A stretch of 64,000 bases of DNA from Streptomyces tsukubensis (GCF_009296025.1 NZ_CP045178.1:6758001-6822000), one strand, 5' to 3'. Shown: positions 51,390 to 62,009, counted from the first letter of the stretch. The notes: generated by a model from the sequence alone, not told the origin. A program made the numbers and translations.

Positions 51390-51647
51390 GTGCCCGAACA
51401 GAGTCCCACAGACAGGCAAGAAACCGCCCAAGTCCCCGAGATCGGCACCCTCATGGTGGACACCAGCCGTGACAACCGAGTCGGGGGGTTCCGGGGCGTC
51501 GCGGGACCGTACTGGTCGCTGCGGCCGGTCTGTGGCGGGTACGAGTGGGAGGTGAAGCCCGAGCACGCCCGTCCGGCGGACCCCATGGAGCGCCTGCGGG
51601 CCGAGAACGCACGGTGCAACGCCCGGAGTCGGGGTGACGTGCTGTGA
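51390..51647 (+). CDS. Small conserved Streptomyces protein, 85 aa
   Basis: IGTLMVDTSRDNRVGGFRGVAGPYWSLRP..YEWEVKPEHARPADPMERL. I recognise this as a small family encoded near XRE/DUF397 modules in Streptomyces, possibly DNA-binding or regulatory; no domain name is certain. Start GTG 51390 follows GGAGAGGAG. The adjacent stretch 51648-51897 shows no supportable gene. Confidence 0.75.
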   Translation: MPEQSPTDRQETAQVPEIGTLMVDTSRDNRVGGFRGVAGPYWSLRPVCGGYEWEVKPEHARPADPMERLRAENARCNARSRGDVL

Positions 51648-51897
51648 GGAGCCCGGGTCTTCTGCCTGTCCGACTCGTCCTCGCCGTAGGGGCCATGGAA
51701 GTTCGCTTGCGGAGGCGTTTCCCACGACTCATGTGGATGCTCGTTCCGCGCCCGCGTCCGCCCGTGCGGGACAAGCCGTTCGCCGAATTGCAGCGCCTGG
51801 AGTCCGACCCCGCGTACCGAGGCGCGTTCTTCGGCGAGTCGGATGCGGGCGATCGGCCACAAGGGCAGGATCGGGGCCTGGGTGCCGGGTGTCCGGC

Positions 51898-52350
51898 TCA
51901 GGCCGGGTCTTCCAGGGCTTTGATGAGGAGATGGGACAGGCGGCGGAACTCCTCGGTGTTGGCCCTGTCGAACTTCTCCAGCGCCGGGGCCAGCCGGGCC
52001 TCGATCTGGAGGAAGGTCTCCTCCATCACCTTGTGTCCCTTGGCTGTGAGGTGGTTGTCCACCACCCGGCCCCGGGCCGGGGACCGCTCCACCAGGCCCT
52101 CTTCCTGAAGGGTCCGGACGAGACGGCTGACGGCCTGCGGCGTGTGGACCGCGGCGCGCGCGAGCTCCGAGGCGGAGGCGCCGGGTGTCCGCTTCAGCTC
52201 CCGCAGCACCGTCCACTGGCCGAGGGTGAGTCCCAGAGGGTGGATGACCTGCTCGATCCGGTCGGCGAAGTGTTGCCGGATGATCCTGGACAGTGCGCCG
52301 ATTTCGATCCCCTGAGGTAGCGGGTCGCCCGAGTTCTTCATGTTTGACAC
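51898..52350 (-). CDS. MarR family transcriptional regulator
   Basis: 150 residues. WTVLRELKRTPGASASELAR and AVHTPQAVSRLVRTLQEEGLVERSPARGRVVDNHLTAKG form the winged helix. It diverges from an MFS transporter, with the palindrome at 52370-52387 close to its own start, so it most likely represses the transporter and itself. The start GTG 52350 (VSNMKNSGD) or ATG 52341 are equally possible. Confidence 0.92.
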   Translation of the reverse strand: MSNMKNSGDPLPQGIEIGALSRIIRQHFADRIEQVIHPLGLTLGQWTVLRELKRTPGASASELARAAVHTPQAVSRLVRTLQEEGLVERSPARGRVVDNHLTAKGHKVMEETFLQIEARLAPALEKFDRANTEEFRRLSHLLIKALEDPA

Positions 52351-52369
52351 TGTACTCGTCGCGTTCTAT

Positions 52370-52387
52370 ATTGAACCGAAGTTCAAT
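52370..52387. promoter_or_regulatory. MarR operator ATTGAAC-N4-GTTCAAT
   Basis: Perfect 7-bp arms ATTGAAC (52370-52376) and GTTCAAT (52381-52387). It overlaps a TATATT-like -10 (near 52366-52372) between the MarR and MFS genes. Confidence 0.8.
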
Positions 52388-52532
52388 GTGGAACCCTGAT
52401 TCTATAACGGTCGGCTGTTCGTTCGAGCGATCGAGGTGTCCGTTGCACGCCGGGGCACAGGCCCTGGGCCGGCCGATCTGTGGAGTCGACTCGGCTTCCG
52501 CCCCTCCCCACGTCCGTATCCGGAGACAGACC

Positions 52533-53771
52533 ATGCCCGTGCCCGCAGCCGCCCGTGCCACATCGGAGTCAAACGCGCGACAGAAAGCCCTGCCCGGCTG
52601 GCTGGTCGCACTCCTGGCCACTTCCTGCGGGCTGACCGTGGCCAACCTCTACTACGCCCAGCCGCTCCTGGAGATGCTGCGCAGGACCTTCCAGCTCCAG
52701 GACTCGACGGCCGGCCTGCTGATCACCCTGACCCAGCTCGGCTACGCCGCCGGCATGGTGTTTCTGGTCCCCCTCGGCGACCGCGTCGAGAACTCCCGTC
52801 TGGTCTCCGTCCTGCTCACCGTCACGGCCCTGGCCATGGCCGTCGGCGGCCTCGCCCCCACCTTCACCGTCCTGCTCATCGCCGCGCTCGTCGCGGGCGC
52901 CACCTCCGTCGTCGCGCAGGTCCTCGTCCCCTACGCCGCCGACCTCGCCCCCGATCACCTGCGCGGCGCCGTGGTGGGCAAGGTCATGAGCGGACTGCTC
53001 GCCGGGATCCTGCTCTCCCGCACCGTCGGCAGCCTGCTCGCGGACGTCGCGGGCTGGCGCACCGTCTACCTGGTCTCCGCCGCCCTGATGGCGATCCTGG
53101 CCCTTGTCCTGCGCCGCGCACTGCCCCGCCGTGCCCCCACCAGCACCGATTCCTACACCGCGCTGCTGCGTTCCACGGCCCGCCTGATCCGTGTGCACCC
53201 GCGGCTGCGCCGCCGGTCCGTCTACCACGCCTGCATGTTCGCCGCCTTCAGCGCGTTCTGGACGACCATCTCCTACGTCCTGACCGCGGCGCCGTACGAC
53301 TACTCCCAGCTCCAGGTCGGCCTGTTCGCTTTCGTCGGCGCCGCCGGCGCGCTCGTCGCCCCTCTCGCGGGCCGCCTCGCCGACCGAGGGCTCGCCCACC
53401 GGCTCACCCCCGTGACCTGTCTGGTCGCCTCCGCCACCCTCGTCTGGGCCGGTCTGGCCGCCCACCAGATCCTCGTCCTCGCCGCCGCCGCGGTCCTCCT
53501 GGACTGCGCCGTGCAGTGCTCCCTGATCTTCGGACAGCACACCATCTACCAGCTCGACGCGGACGCCCGCGCCCGGATCACCAGCGTCTACATCGCCACC
53601 TTCTTCATCGGCGGCGCCATCGGCTCCCAACTCGGCACCTTTGTCCACCACTGGGCAGACTGGCGCGCGGTCACCCTCACCGCGGCGGCCTTCCCCCTCA
53701 TCGCCGCGCTCGCCTGGACCACCGACCGCTCCCACACCAGCGGGAAGCACCGGGCAGCGGATACCACGTGA
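52533..53771 (+). CDS. MFS transporter
   Basis: 412 residues, about 12 membrane helices. MFS motif A variants: LGYAAGMVFLVPLGDRVENSRLV between helices 2 and 3 and APLAGRLADRGLAHR in the second half. N-terminus GWLVALLATSCGLTVANLYYAQPL is typical of the YfcJ/AraJ-like drug/sugar efflux group. Divergent from a MarR regulator, so an efflux function induced by a ligand is the best guess. The start is ATG 52533 with CGGAGACAG upstream. The stop codon region is tandemly repeated. Confidence 0.92.
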   Translation: MPVPAAARATSESNARQKALPGWLVALLATSCGLTVANLYYAQPLLEMLRRTFQLQDSTAGLLITLTQLGYAAGMVFLVPLGDRVENSRLVSVLLTVTALAMAVGGLAPTFTVLLIAALVAGATSVVAQVLVPYAADLAPDHLRGAVVGKVMSGLLAGILLSRTVGSLLADVAGWRTVYLVSAALMAILALVLRRALPRRAPTSTDSYTALLRSTARLIRVHPRLRRRSVYHACMFAAFSAFWTTISYVLTAAPYDYSQLQVGLFAFVGAAGALVAPLAGRLADRGLAHRLTPVTCLVASATLVWAGLAAHQILVLAAAAVLLDCAVQCSLIFGQHTIYQLDADARARITSVYIATFFIGGAIGSQLGTFVHHWADWRAVTLTAAAFPLIAALAWTTDRSHTSGKHRAADTT

Positions 53772-53815
53772 AGCCTGCTCCGCCGGGCAGCAGGCACCAC
53801 GTGAAGCCCGCTCCG
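53750..53815 (+). repeat. 33-bp tandem duplication of the MFS gene end
   Basis: Unit 1 (53750-53782) contains the last codons and TGA (53769-53771). Unit 2 (53783-53815) matches it at 29 of 33 positions, TGA included. Confidence 0.95.
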
Positions 53816-53967
53816 CCTGCCCTCGACATCTTCGAGGCCGGCTGCGTAGCCACCGTTCCCTCTCGGTCGACACCGAGGCTCCCGCCCGCGCCCAGCACCG
53901 TGCGCCGCAGGGTTACGGGAGGTGATCGAGCCGCTGTCCGCGCGGCCCTCCGCGGCGGGACCGGGCG

Positions 53968-54200
53968 CTGAAGAAGATCGGCCGGGGTGGCGGGATGGTG
54001 GTCCTGCTGGACGGCACCCTCGTGCGCACCCGTCGCCGCACCGGGCGGACAACCGGAACAACTACAGCGGCAGCACTGGGCCCACGGCCCGCTCTTCCTG
54101 GCGCTCACCGACATCAGGCGCAATCCAATCCGACCTCGATCAGTGCGGCCGGGCCCGGCCGGGCCGGTGGGATCACCCGATCTGCCAGCTCTTGAGCTTC
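53968..54200 (+). mobile_element. Decayed IS5-type transposase fragment
   Basis: LKKIGRGGMVVLLDGTLVRTRRRTG, NRNNYSG and HGPLFLALTD, read in three frames, match the DDE core (first Asp in LLDGTL) of IS5-family transposases common in Streptomyces. The ISAAGPGRA and ICQLLSF pieces follow. No inverted repeats or intact ends were found. It sits just upstream of the large toxin-like gene, consistent with an insertion/deletion that cut off older DNA. Confidence 0.7.
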
Positions 54201-54556
54201 GCGCACCCGTGCTCGACGGCACGCGTTCGCCGCCGACGCGCCCGTCCGTCTCCTCCTCGGGGGTGGTGAGGCGGTGGCCGCAGCGCACCACCCGGGTCGT
54301 CAACAACCCGTTCGGACTCGACAGCCGCTCATCAACATCGCATCAACGGCGCCTGCCCGGCCCGGCCGTTCGGCTTACATGAGTTCTCTCCCCGACGGCA
54401 ACCACAGAGGACGGCGATGTATACCCCGAAGTGTTCGCGCTTCCGGCGGAAGGTTCACCGGCAGCGGCAGCGGCAGTGGGGCGGCGCGGTGCGGACCACG
54501 GTGTTCGGTGGCGCCGCCGCCGCTGGTCCGGCCCTCCTCCGCCGGACGGAAGCTCG

Positions 54557-56947
54557 ATGAGCGCGGTCGACGACCTTCCCAACGCCGTGCCGGACAACTG
54601 GCTGGGCGCGATCCGCCCAGGCGGCGGCGGTGCGCGCGGTGGGAACACCCCGACTCGCCGGACTCCGGGGACGTCCGCGACGAGGGGACAGGGTGCCGAG
54701 CCCGCGATCCCCAGCGCCTCGACGAACGCGGAACCGACCGCCGGCCGCCGGGCCGCGTTGTCTCCGGCCTCCAGTTCGGAGCCGGCCGCGCTCCCCGACG
54801 CCACCGCGGGAGACGCGGCGCGCGCCGGAACGACGGAGCCGCCCGCGGGCTCGGCGACAGCGTTCATCCCGCTGGAACGGGAACTGCGCGCGGTGCTGCC
54901 GCCGCACGACGGGACGGCGCGGGACTGCGTAATCCGGCTCGACGCGCTGCGTCGGTACTTCCACGGCAGTGCGCTCGCGACCCGCGACGACATCGTTGTC
55001 GGATCGCCCCGGCCCGAACTCGAACTCGCCATGGCCGTCGGCGGCGTGTGGCGCCCGGTGCGCGGCCCGATCTCCGATGTCGTCCGGCAAGTGCGCCGGC
55101 TCGGCCCTGGCGCGATGGCGTTCGTGCTGACCAAGCCCCCCGGCGGCGAGCCCCACGGGATCGCGCTGCGCAACCACGGCGGGATCCCGCTGTGGTTGGA
55201 GACCCAAGCCCCTCCGGGATCCCGGGTGCGGACCGTACCGCCACCCTTGGTCGACGCCAGGGTGCTCCTGGTCGCCCCGACCGGCCGGGCGGTAGCGCCG
55301 GACGCGGGACGGTTCGGCTCCGTGGACGGCCTTCTGCACCCCCACACCGGCTCCGGCTACGGGTGGCATTTCACGCGTGCGCCGGGTAACGGTGGCCGCG
55401 CGGGTTCCTCGGTGTCCGCGCCGTCCGCGCCGCTCGGCTCGATCTTCTCCTCCCCGGGGCAGGCCCTCCGCGCCAAGGGGCAGGACGGACAGCCGATCAC
55501 CGTGGTACTGCGCGACATCGTCTGCCGGGCCATGCCCGGAACCGGGCACGGCGTCGCGTTCACCCGAGACGACAGCTTCCAGCTCACCGGCCGCCACCAC
55601 ATCGCGATCAAGACGCTGCCGGGCGAGACCGCGCACGACGCCGGCGGACGCACCCGCCGCCCCGCACCGCGACTCCGGCTGGACGGGGACTTCCACGTGC
55701 ACGCCGAGGGCGAGCGTGGCGGGTTTGTGGTGCCACTGCGCGACGGCACCCGGGCTGTCCTCGAACCGCGCGAGTTCGCGACGGTGCTCTCCCGCATCGA
55801 ACGGCTGCGGACACTGGCGCACACGAAACCTGACCTCAACGTCGTGCTGCTCTCCTCCGGCGACCACGACGCGAAGGGCGCCGCGCGCGAACTGTTCAGG
55901 GCGGGGATCAACGTGACCGTGCTCAGCAACGACGGCACGGTCTCCCAACTCCCCGATGGGAGCTTCGGCGTTGCCGGAAACCGGGGGTGGAGCACCTACC
56001 AGCCCGGCCCCCGGCTCTGGGACTGGTGGAAGCCGCGACACCGCCGGCTCGGCGTCCACTCCGACGGCAACATCAACAACATCACCTTCTTCGAGACGCA
56101 TCTGCCGACGGCCACGTACATCCCCGACGCCGATCCCGGCGCCGAGGTGCCGCTGCAAGGCAGGGACAAACGCGGCGACGTGACCGACTTCTTCCCGCAC
56201 GAGGTGGTACGCGCCGGCCTGACGAGCACCAGCACCGGGCGCGAACGCACCAACGGCCTCGACCTCACCGCAGACCATGAGGAACTGCTCCCGGACATGG
56301 CGGGCGACCTTGACCGGATGACCCACGTCATCCGGACCTTCCCCGGTGAGAAACCCGGCGCCCTCCGCCGCGTCGAATGGGACGGGCTACGCGCTCACGA
56401 CCCGCACCGCCGACTCGTGGAAGTACCGTGGCAGCCAGTAGAACTGGCCGTCACCGACCCGAGGACCGGGCAGCGCGGGACCGTCCGCGTCGGCCCCAAC
56501 GTGATCGTCGCGCACGGCCATTCGCGTGCCGTCCGGATCACCATCGAACGCGGCGGCAACGAGAGCCACCTCAGCATCAGCGGCGACACCCTCATGGGAC
56601 TGCTGGTACAGCTGCCGGAGTTCCAGCGCATGTACGCCGACAACCCGCACAGCCCCTTCCTCCTGCTCATCTGCGGCACCGCCGAGGACGGCGCCCCGGT
56701 GCTCGAAGGGGCGGTGCAGGCGGCTCGGTACCTGTCGCTGCCCAACACCTTCATCGGCGCGGGCAGCGACATCGTCCTGTACAAGCAGACGAGCGGGCCG
56801 CTGCTGTCAGTGATGGACAACGCGGGTTTCACGATCAGCTCCCGCGTCCATGGCCACGAGGTCAAGAAGACCCACGCCCGCTACCCCGCAGCACCGTCGG
56901 CCGGGGACACCGGTCTCGGGAAACATTCGTACAGAGATCATCGGTGA
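54557..56947 (+). CDS. Large toxin-like protein: papain-fold domain plus two CHAT/'lonely Cys'-like domains
   Basis: 796 residues. A disordered Ala/Thr/Pro N-terminus (1-100) is followed by a segment with Cys124 (RDCVIRLDALRR), His200 (EPHGIALRNHG) and Glu215 (LWLETQ), the spacing of papain-fold toxin/glutamine-deamidase domains, with Glu in place of Asp. Two further repeats follow the pattern His-His then L-L-L-C. The first has HVHAEG (380-385) and VVLLSSGDHD (Ser433, no Cys); the second VAHGHS (652-657) and FLLLICGTAEDG (Cys706). These resemble CHAT/caspase-like or 'lonely Cys' domains of giant actinobacterial proteins. The start ATG 54557 has GGAAG upstream; the gene may be a 5'-truncated part of a longer one. 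Substrate and role are inferred only. Confidence 0.6.
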   Translation: MSAVDDLPNAVPDNWLGAIRPGGGGARGGNTPTRRTPGTSATRGQGAEPAIPSASTNAEPTAGRRAALSPASSSEPAALPDATAGDAARAGTTEPPAGSATAFIPLERELRAVLPPHDGTARDCVIRLDALRRYFHGSALATRDDIVVGSPRPELELAMAVGGVWRPVRGPISDVVRQVRRLGPGAMAFVLTKPPGGEPHGIALRNHGGIPLWLETQAPPGSRVRTVPPPLVDARVLLVAPTGRAVAPDAGRFGSVDGLLHPHTGSGYGWHFTRAPGNGGRAGSSVSAPSAPLGSIFSSPGQALRAKGQDGQPITVVLRDIVCRAMPGTGHGVAFTRDDSFQLTGRHHIAIKTLPGETAHDAGGRTRRPAPRLRLDGDFHVHAEGERGGFVVPLRDGTRAVLEPREFATVLSRIERLRTLAHTKPDLNVVLLSSGDHDAKGAARELFRAGINVTVLSNDGTVSQLPDGSFGVAGNRGWSTYQPGPRLWDWWKPRHRRLGVHSDGNINNITFFETHLPTATYIPDADPGAEVPLQGRDKRGDVTDFFPHEVVRAGLTSTSTGRERTNGLDLTADHEELLPDMAGDLDRMTHVIRTFPGEKPGALRRVEWDGLRAHDPHRRLVEVPWQPVELAVTDPRTGQRGTVRVGPNVIVAHGHSRAVRITIERGGNESHLSISGDTLMGLLVQLPEFQRMYADNPHSPFLLLICGTAEDGAPVLEGAVQAARYLSLPNTFIGAGSDIVLYKQTSGPLLSVMDNAGFTISSRVHGHEVKKTHARYPAAPSAGDTGLGKHSYRDHR

Positions 56948-57575
56948 GGACGACCATGTACCGGTCGGCGCGAGTCCGCTGCCCCGATCCTCGTACTCGG
57001 GGGTTGATTCTCGTACTCGGACGGTGAGGAACGTCGGAACGACGGCTCCCCGCTCCGGCCCCCGAGCACCGGTGACGGGCCCGCGCAGAGGCATCGGCGC
57101 GGGGGCGGGGCCGGGGCGCGAGGAGGAACGGGCGACCCGCCTGTGAGCGCGCTCAGCGACCGCGTGGCCGGAAACGCGGTGTTGCGGAAATTTTTCCGGT
57201 GTGGTCCGCGCATCGCCCGCGCCGCCCGCCCGCAGGGGCGTCCGAGCGGCCGGGGGTCACCGCCCCCGGCTGGGCGGAACGGGCCGTGGACGAGAGCCCG
57301 CACGCGGGGCGGATCCGTCCGCTGGGGAGCGGGCGCCCACGGGCGTCCGCGGCCGCGGTGAGCGGAATCGGGGGTGGAGCGGCGGGGGAGGGTCCGTGGC
57401 GGCGGCGCCCCCGGCCGGGGCCGCGTACGTCGCGCGGGGCGGGCGGCTTCGCGTACGGAAGAGGTGCCGCTCATTCCGGACACCGGCCCCGCCCCTCGTG
57501 CGGGACCGCCCACGAGGGGCGGAGGATAGGGGGCGAGACCCGGACAGATGGGGTCCGGGCGGGAGGGAACGCGTC
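56948..57575. other. 628-bp gap in the toxin-like island
   Basis: No supportable gene. It contains an AT-rich perfect palindrome CGGAAATTTTTCCG (57184-57197) and a TCGTACTCGG direct repeat (near 56990 and 57013). No small immunity gene was recognised, though a GC-rich one could escape notice. Confidence 0.45.
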
Positions 57576-59432
57576 ATGGCAGGACGAGCGTTACCGCGCG
57601 GTGTGCGCGGCGTACTGGAACCGCTGTTCGGGGCCGACTTCGGTACGGTCCGTATCCATGAGTCGGCCCAGGGGCCGACGGGGGAAGCGGTCGCCTGTAC
57701 ACGGGGCGACGACATCTACTTCGCGCCGGGCGCCTACCGCCCGGACACCGCGCGAGGGCGCGAGATCCTCGGGCACGAGCTGGCACACGTACTCCAACAG
57801 CGTGCCGACCGCACCCGGTACCGCCCAGCCGCACCGGCACTGGAGGCCGAGGCGGTGCTGGCGGGCCGTACGATCGCCCGAGGCCGGCCGGTCGGCCTGC
57901 CCGGGGTGCGGAACGCGCTGACGGCGGTGGCACGGCCGGTCACCCAGTTCTATTCCGTGGTCGGTCCCGCCGACCGAGCGGCGCGGGAGGTAACCGTCGC
58001 GCGTCCCTCGTGGACAGCGGGCCGCTCCGGTGACGGGGACACCTTCGTCGGCCAGGACAAGCGCGCGGGCAGCAGCTCGTTCCTGCTGGCCGACGGGGCC
58101 CGTACGCATCTGGTCTCCACCGATCCGGCCACCGCGGTGCTACGGATCTCATCGAGCGGCAACATGGCCATCGAGCACTGCACGCTCAACACCCGCCAGC
58201 CCAAGGTGCTCTACCTGAGCGACACCGTCCTCGCGGACAGCAACGCGTGGCTGTCCCTGATCGGGTCCGCCTTCCGACTCGCCGCCGATGACGACGCCGG
58301 GCAGTCCCTCACCGTGCGGCGCACCGTGCTGCGGCGGGTCGTTCCCGTCCTCGTCGATCTCGATCATCCCCTGTCGGGGTTCCGGCTGAACGAACCCGAC
58401 GCGGTCCAGAGCTGTGACATCTTCTCCCAGCAGATTCTGGGCAAGGTCGCCAACACCGCCATGGTCCCGGTGGGCGCACCGCCGACCGGCCCCGGTGGCA
58501 GCGTGGCCTTCGACTTCGCCAGGGAACTGCTGGAGCCCCGCCCGGCAGCCGTCGACTTCGCCGCGCCGGGAGCCGACCTCACCCGCGCCATGCGGGGCAT
58601 CGCGATCCCCTACGGCAACGGCCTCACCGGAACAGCGGCCGACTGGTCCACCGACCTCCAGCGCCTGGGCGTCAACCAGTTCGCCGCGCCCCTGCCCGCC
58701 GAGGTCATCGCCACCTACAGCCTGACCGTCTTCGCCGAGGGCGTCCCCCCTGACCCCCGGCCCCCCACCCAGACCGACTACTCCCGGACCGAAGCCGGCC
58801 AGCCGCTGGTCCTGCCCTCCGACCTCGTGTGGGGCAGCCACTACGCGGGAGTGATCGCCCGCGACGGCGACGACTTCGTCACCATGGAGAACTACGCCAG
58901 GTCCGCGGAGGAACCGGTGGCCGCGCGCCAGCAACTGCCCGGTTACTTCTTCCAGATGTACGACTCGGGGCGGGACGCCGGGGCCAGGACCTGGCACGTC
59001 GGCATGACCACTACGCCGATGGTCCGCATCGACGGCCCTGTGGTGCCCGCCCCGCACCGGCGCGCGACCCACACCCCCGCCTCACCCGGCGAGAAGACCT
59101 TCAGTAACCCCCTCACCTACCGTTCCGTCCTGCCCGTCTCGCACTACGAGGCACGAGCCACCGCCCTCTACGCGAACGCGGAAACGGTCAAGGACGACCA
59201 CGCCGCGCTCCGCAACGCCCGCACCGCGCAGGAGCAGTTGGCACAGGCGCTCAAGGGACTCCGCTACGCGGCCGTGCACCTGGACGCCGCCAAACCCCGG
59301 AGCGGGCGCAAAACGCGTGTCGACAGCTGGAAGGTGGTGACCGCCGCGGCGCTGGCCGCCAACACCTTCCCCCGCAACAAGCCGGTCCTCGAACATCTCT
59401 CCCAGCGTCTGGAGCGCATGACCGTCTCCTGA
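57576..59432 (+). CDS. eCIS core (DUF4157) protein with putative cysteine peptidase domain
   Basis: 618 residues. Residues 1-80 match the eCIS core/DUF4157 domain: LEPLFGADFGTVRIHESAQG, DDIYFAPGAYRPDTARG and the HELAH motif (67-71). This domain occurs in cargo of extracellular contractile injection systems and in toxin-like proteins. The remaining part has Cys280 (AVQSCDIFSQQIL), His422 (GSHYAGVIARDG) and Asn439 (VTMENYAR), which suggests a papain-like catalytic triad. The start is ATG 57576, with GGGAGGGAA upstream. It may be a cargo or enzyme of the adjoining toxin-like protein. No contractile-sheath genes are in the window. Confidence 0.7.
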   Translation: MAGRALPRGVRGVLEPLFGADFGTVRIHESAQGPTGEAVACTRGDDIYFAPGAYRPDTARGREILGHELAHVLQQRADRTRYRPAAPALEAEAVLAGRTIARGRPVGLPGVRNALTAVARPVTQFYSVVGPADRAAREVTVARPSWTAGRSGDGDTFVGQDKRAGSSSFLLADGARTHLVSTDPATAVLRISSSGNMAIEHCTLNTRQPKVLYLSDTVLADSNAWLSLIGSAFRLAADDDAGQSLTVRRTVLRRVVPVLVDLDHPLSGFRLNEPDAVQSCDIFSQQILGKVANTAMVPVGAPPTGPGGSVAFDFARELLEPRPAAVDFAAPGADLTRAMRGIAIPYGNGLTGTAADWSTDLQRLGVNQFAAPLPAEVIATYSLTVFAEGVPPDPRPPTQTDYSRTEAGQPLVLPSDLVWGSHYAGVIARDGDDFVTMENYARSAEEPVAARQQLPGYFFQMYDSGRDAGARTWHVGMTTTPMVRIDGPVVPAPHRRATHTPASPGEKTFSNPLTYRSVLPVSHYEARATALYANAETVKDDHAALRNARTAQEQLAQALKGLRYAAVHLDAAKPRSGRKTRVDSWKVVTAAALAANTFPRNKPVLEHLSQRLERMTVS

Positions 59433-59437
59433 CACGG

Positions 59438-59452
59438 CCCCGCGAAGCGGGG
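59438..59452 (+). terminator. Small hairpin after the eCIS-core gene
   Basis: CCCCGC-GAA-GCGGGG, a tight 6-bp stem with a three-base loop, six bases after the stop. Plausible terminator, no T-run. Confidence 0.45.
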
Positions 59453-59562
59453 AAGTCAGCCGCGCCACCCGGGGTGGGGAACGGGCACCGGCCGCGCCGG
59501 TCACCGATGTCCGGTCCCCACCCCTCCCGCCACTCCTCCGCGGGTCACCGAGACCGGCCTGC

Positions 59563-60990
<1,428 letters not shown>

Positions 60991-61365
60991 TCAGCCCCAC
61001 CAGACGCGGGCGAGCGCCCCGCCGACCACCGCGGCCCCGAGCCCCGCCGTCACACTCGCGACGACGTTGGCCGCCGCGGGGAACCACGGCCCCTCCTCCG
61101 CCAGCCGCAGGGTCTCGTACGAAAACGTCGAGTACGTCGTCAGCGCCCCGCACAGCCCCGTGCCCACGAGGAGCTGCACGTGCGGGGAGGCGGCGCCGGC
61201 CGAGACCGCGCCCGTCAGCAGGCCCAGGATCAGCGAACCGACGACATTGACCGTGAAGGTGCCCCAGGGGAACTTCGTCCCGTGCCGCTCCTGCACCGCC
61301 CGGTCGGTGAGATAACGCAATGGGGCCCCGACGCACGCCCCGACCACGACGAGCAGCCAGTTCAT
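60991..61365 (-). CDS. crcB: Fluoride exporter CrcB (small subunit)
   Basis: 124 residues, four membrane helices: [50 protein letters not shown] and a final helix. The Asn in TVNVVGS and the TTYSTFS track are the Fluc/CrcB channel hallmarks. Starts at ATG 61365 within the stop of the other crcB gene (4-bp overlap), so the pair likely forms a heterodimeric channel. Confidence 0.92.
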   Translation of the reverse strand: MNWLLVVVGACVGAPLRYLTDRAVQERHGTKFPWGTFTVNVVGSLILGLLTGAVSAGAASPHVQLLVGTGLCGALTTYSTFSYETLRLAEEGPWFPAAANVVASVTAGLGAAVVGGALARVWWG

Positions 61366-62009
61366 TTCGCGCCCTCCCCGACGTCGGTCCCGGCGCTCTT
61401 CCCCGAGGCCAGCACTGTGCGGGTGGCCGCCACCGCCACCCCGACGCCGACCAGTGCCGCGACCGGTGTCAAAACGAACGTCGCCAGGCCGGTGACCGGA
61501 CGCCCCGTCTCGATGAGCCGCTGGACGTCCGTCGTGTAGGTCGAGAAGGTGGTGAACCCGCCGAGCACACCCGTGCCGAAGAAGGGCCGTACCAACCGGT
61601 GCGCGCTCCACACTTCGGTGATCAGCACCATGAAGACGCCCATGACGGCGCACCCGACGACGTTGACCAGCAGCGTCGTCCAAGGGAATGCCCCGGTGGC
61701 GGTGGGCCGGATCAGCGACGCGCCGTACCGCGCACAGGCGCCGACGGCCCCGCCCGCGGAGACCGCGCCGATCACCGCCCACCGGCCTCCCGCCCCGGTC
61801 CGCGTGGGAGGCGGAGCGTGGGCGCCGGATGCCGTGGCCGTGCCGGTGGGGCCCGGGGGAGTGGCCGGCTTCGCGTCCCGGCCGGGGTGTTGGGCCCGGC
61901 GGTGTCGGTCCTGGCGGTGTTGGTCCTCGCCCTGGGGTGGTTCGGGCTGTGGCGCTCGGTCGTGGTCAGGACCTGGCTCGGGTTCTTGGTCGCCGGGCAA
62001 CATCGACAT
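61362..62009 (-). CDS. crcB: Fluoride exporter CrcB with N-terminal extension
   Basis: 215 residues. The first about 75 are a disordered Gln/Pro/Arg-rich extension. Then [30 protein letters not shown] and [17 protein letters not shown] give the Fluc channel core. The pair of overlapping crcB genes is common in actinobacteria. The start ATG 62009 is the only one upstream; the core could also begin at an inner codon. No crcB-type fluoride riboswitch could be recognised upstream. Confidence 0.88.
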   Translation of the reverse strand: MSMLPGDQEPEPGPDHDRAPQPEPPQGEDQHRQDRHRRAQHPGRDAKPATPPGPTGTATASGAHAPPPTRTGAGGRWAVIGAVSAGGAVGACARYGASLIRPTATGAFPWTTLLVNVVGCAVMGVFMVLITEVWSAHRLVRPFFGTGVLGGFTTFSTYTTDVQRLIETGRPVTGLATFVLTPVAALVGVGVAVAATRTVLASGKSAGTDVGEGAK

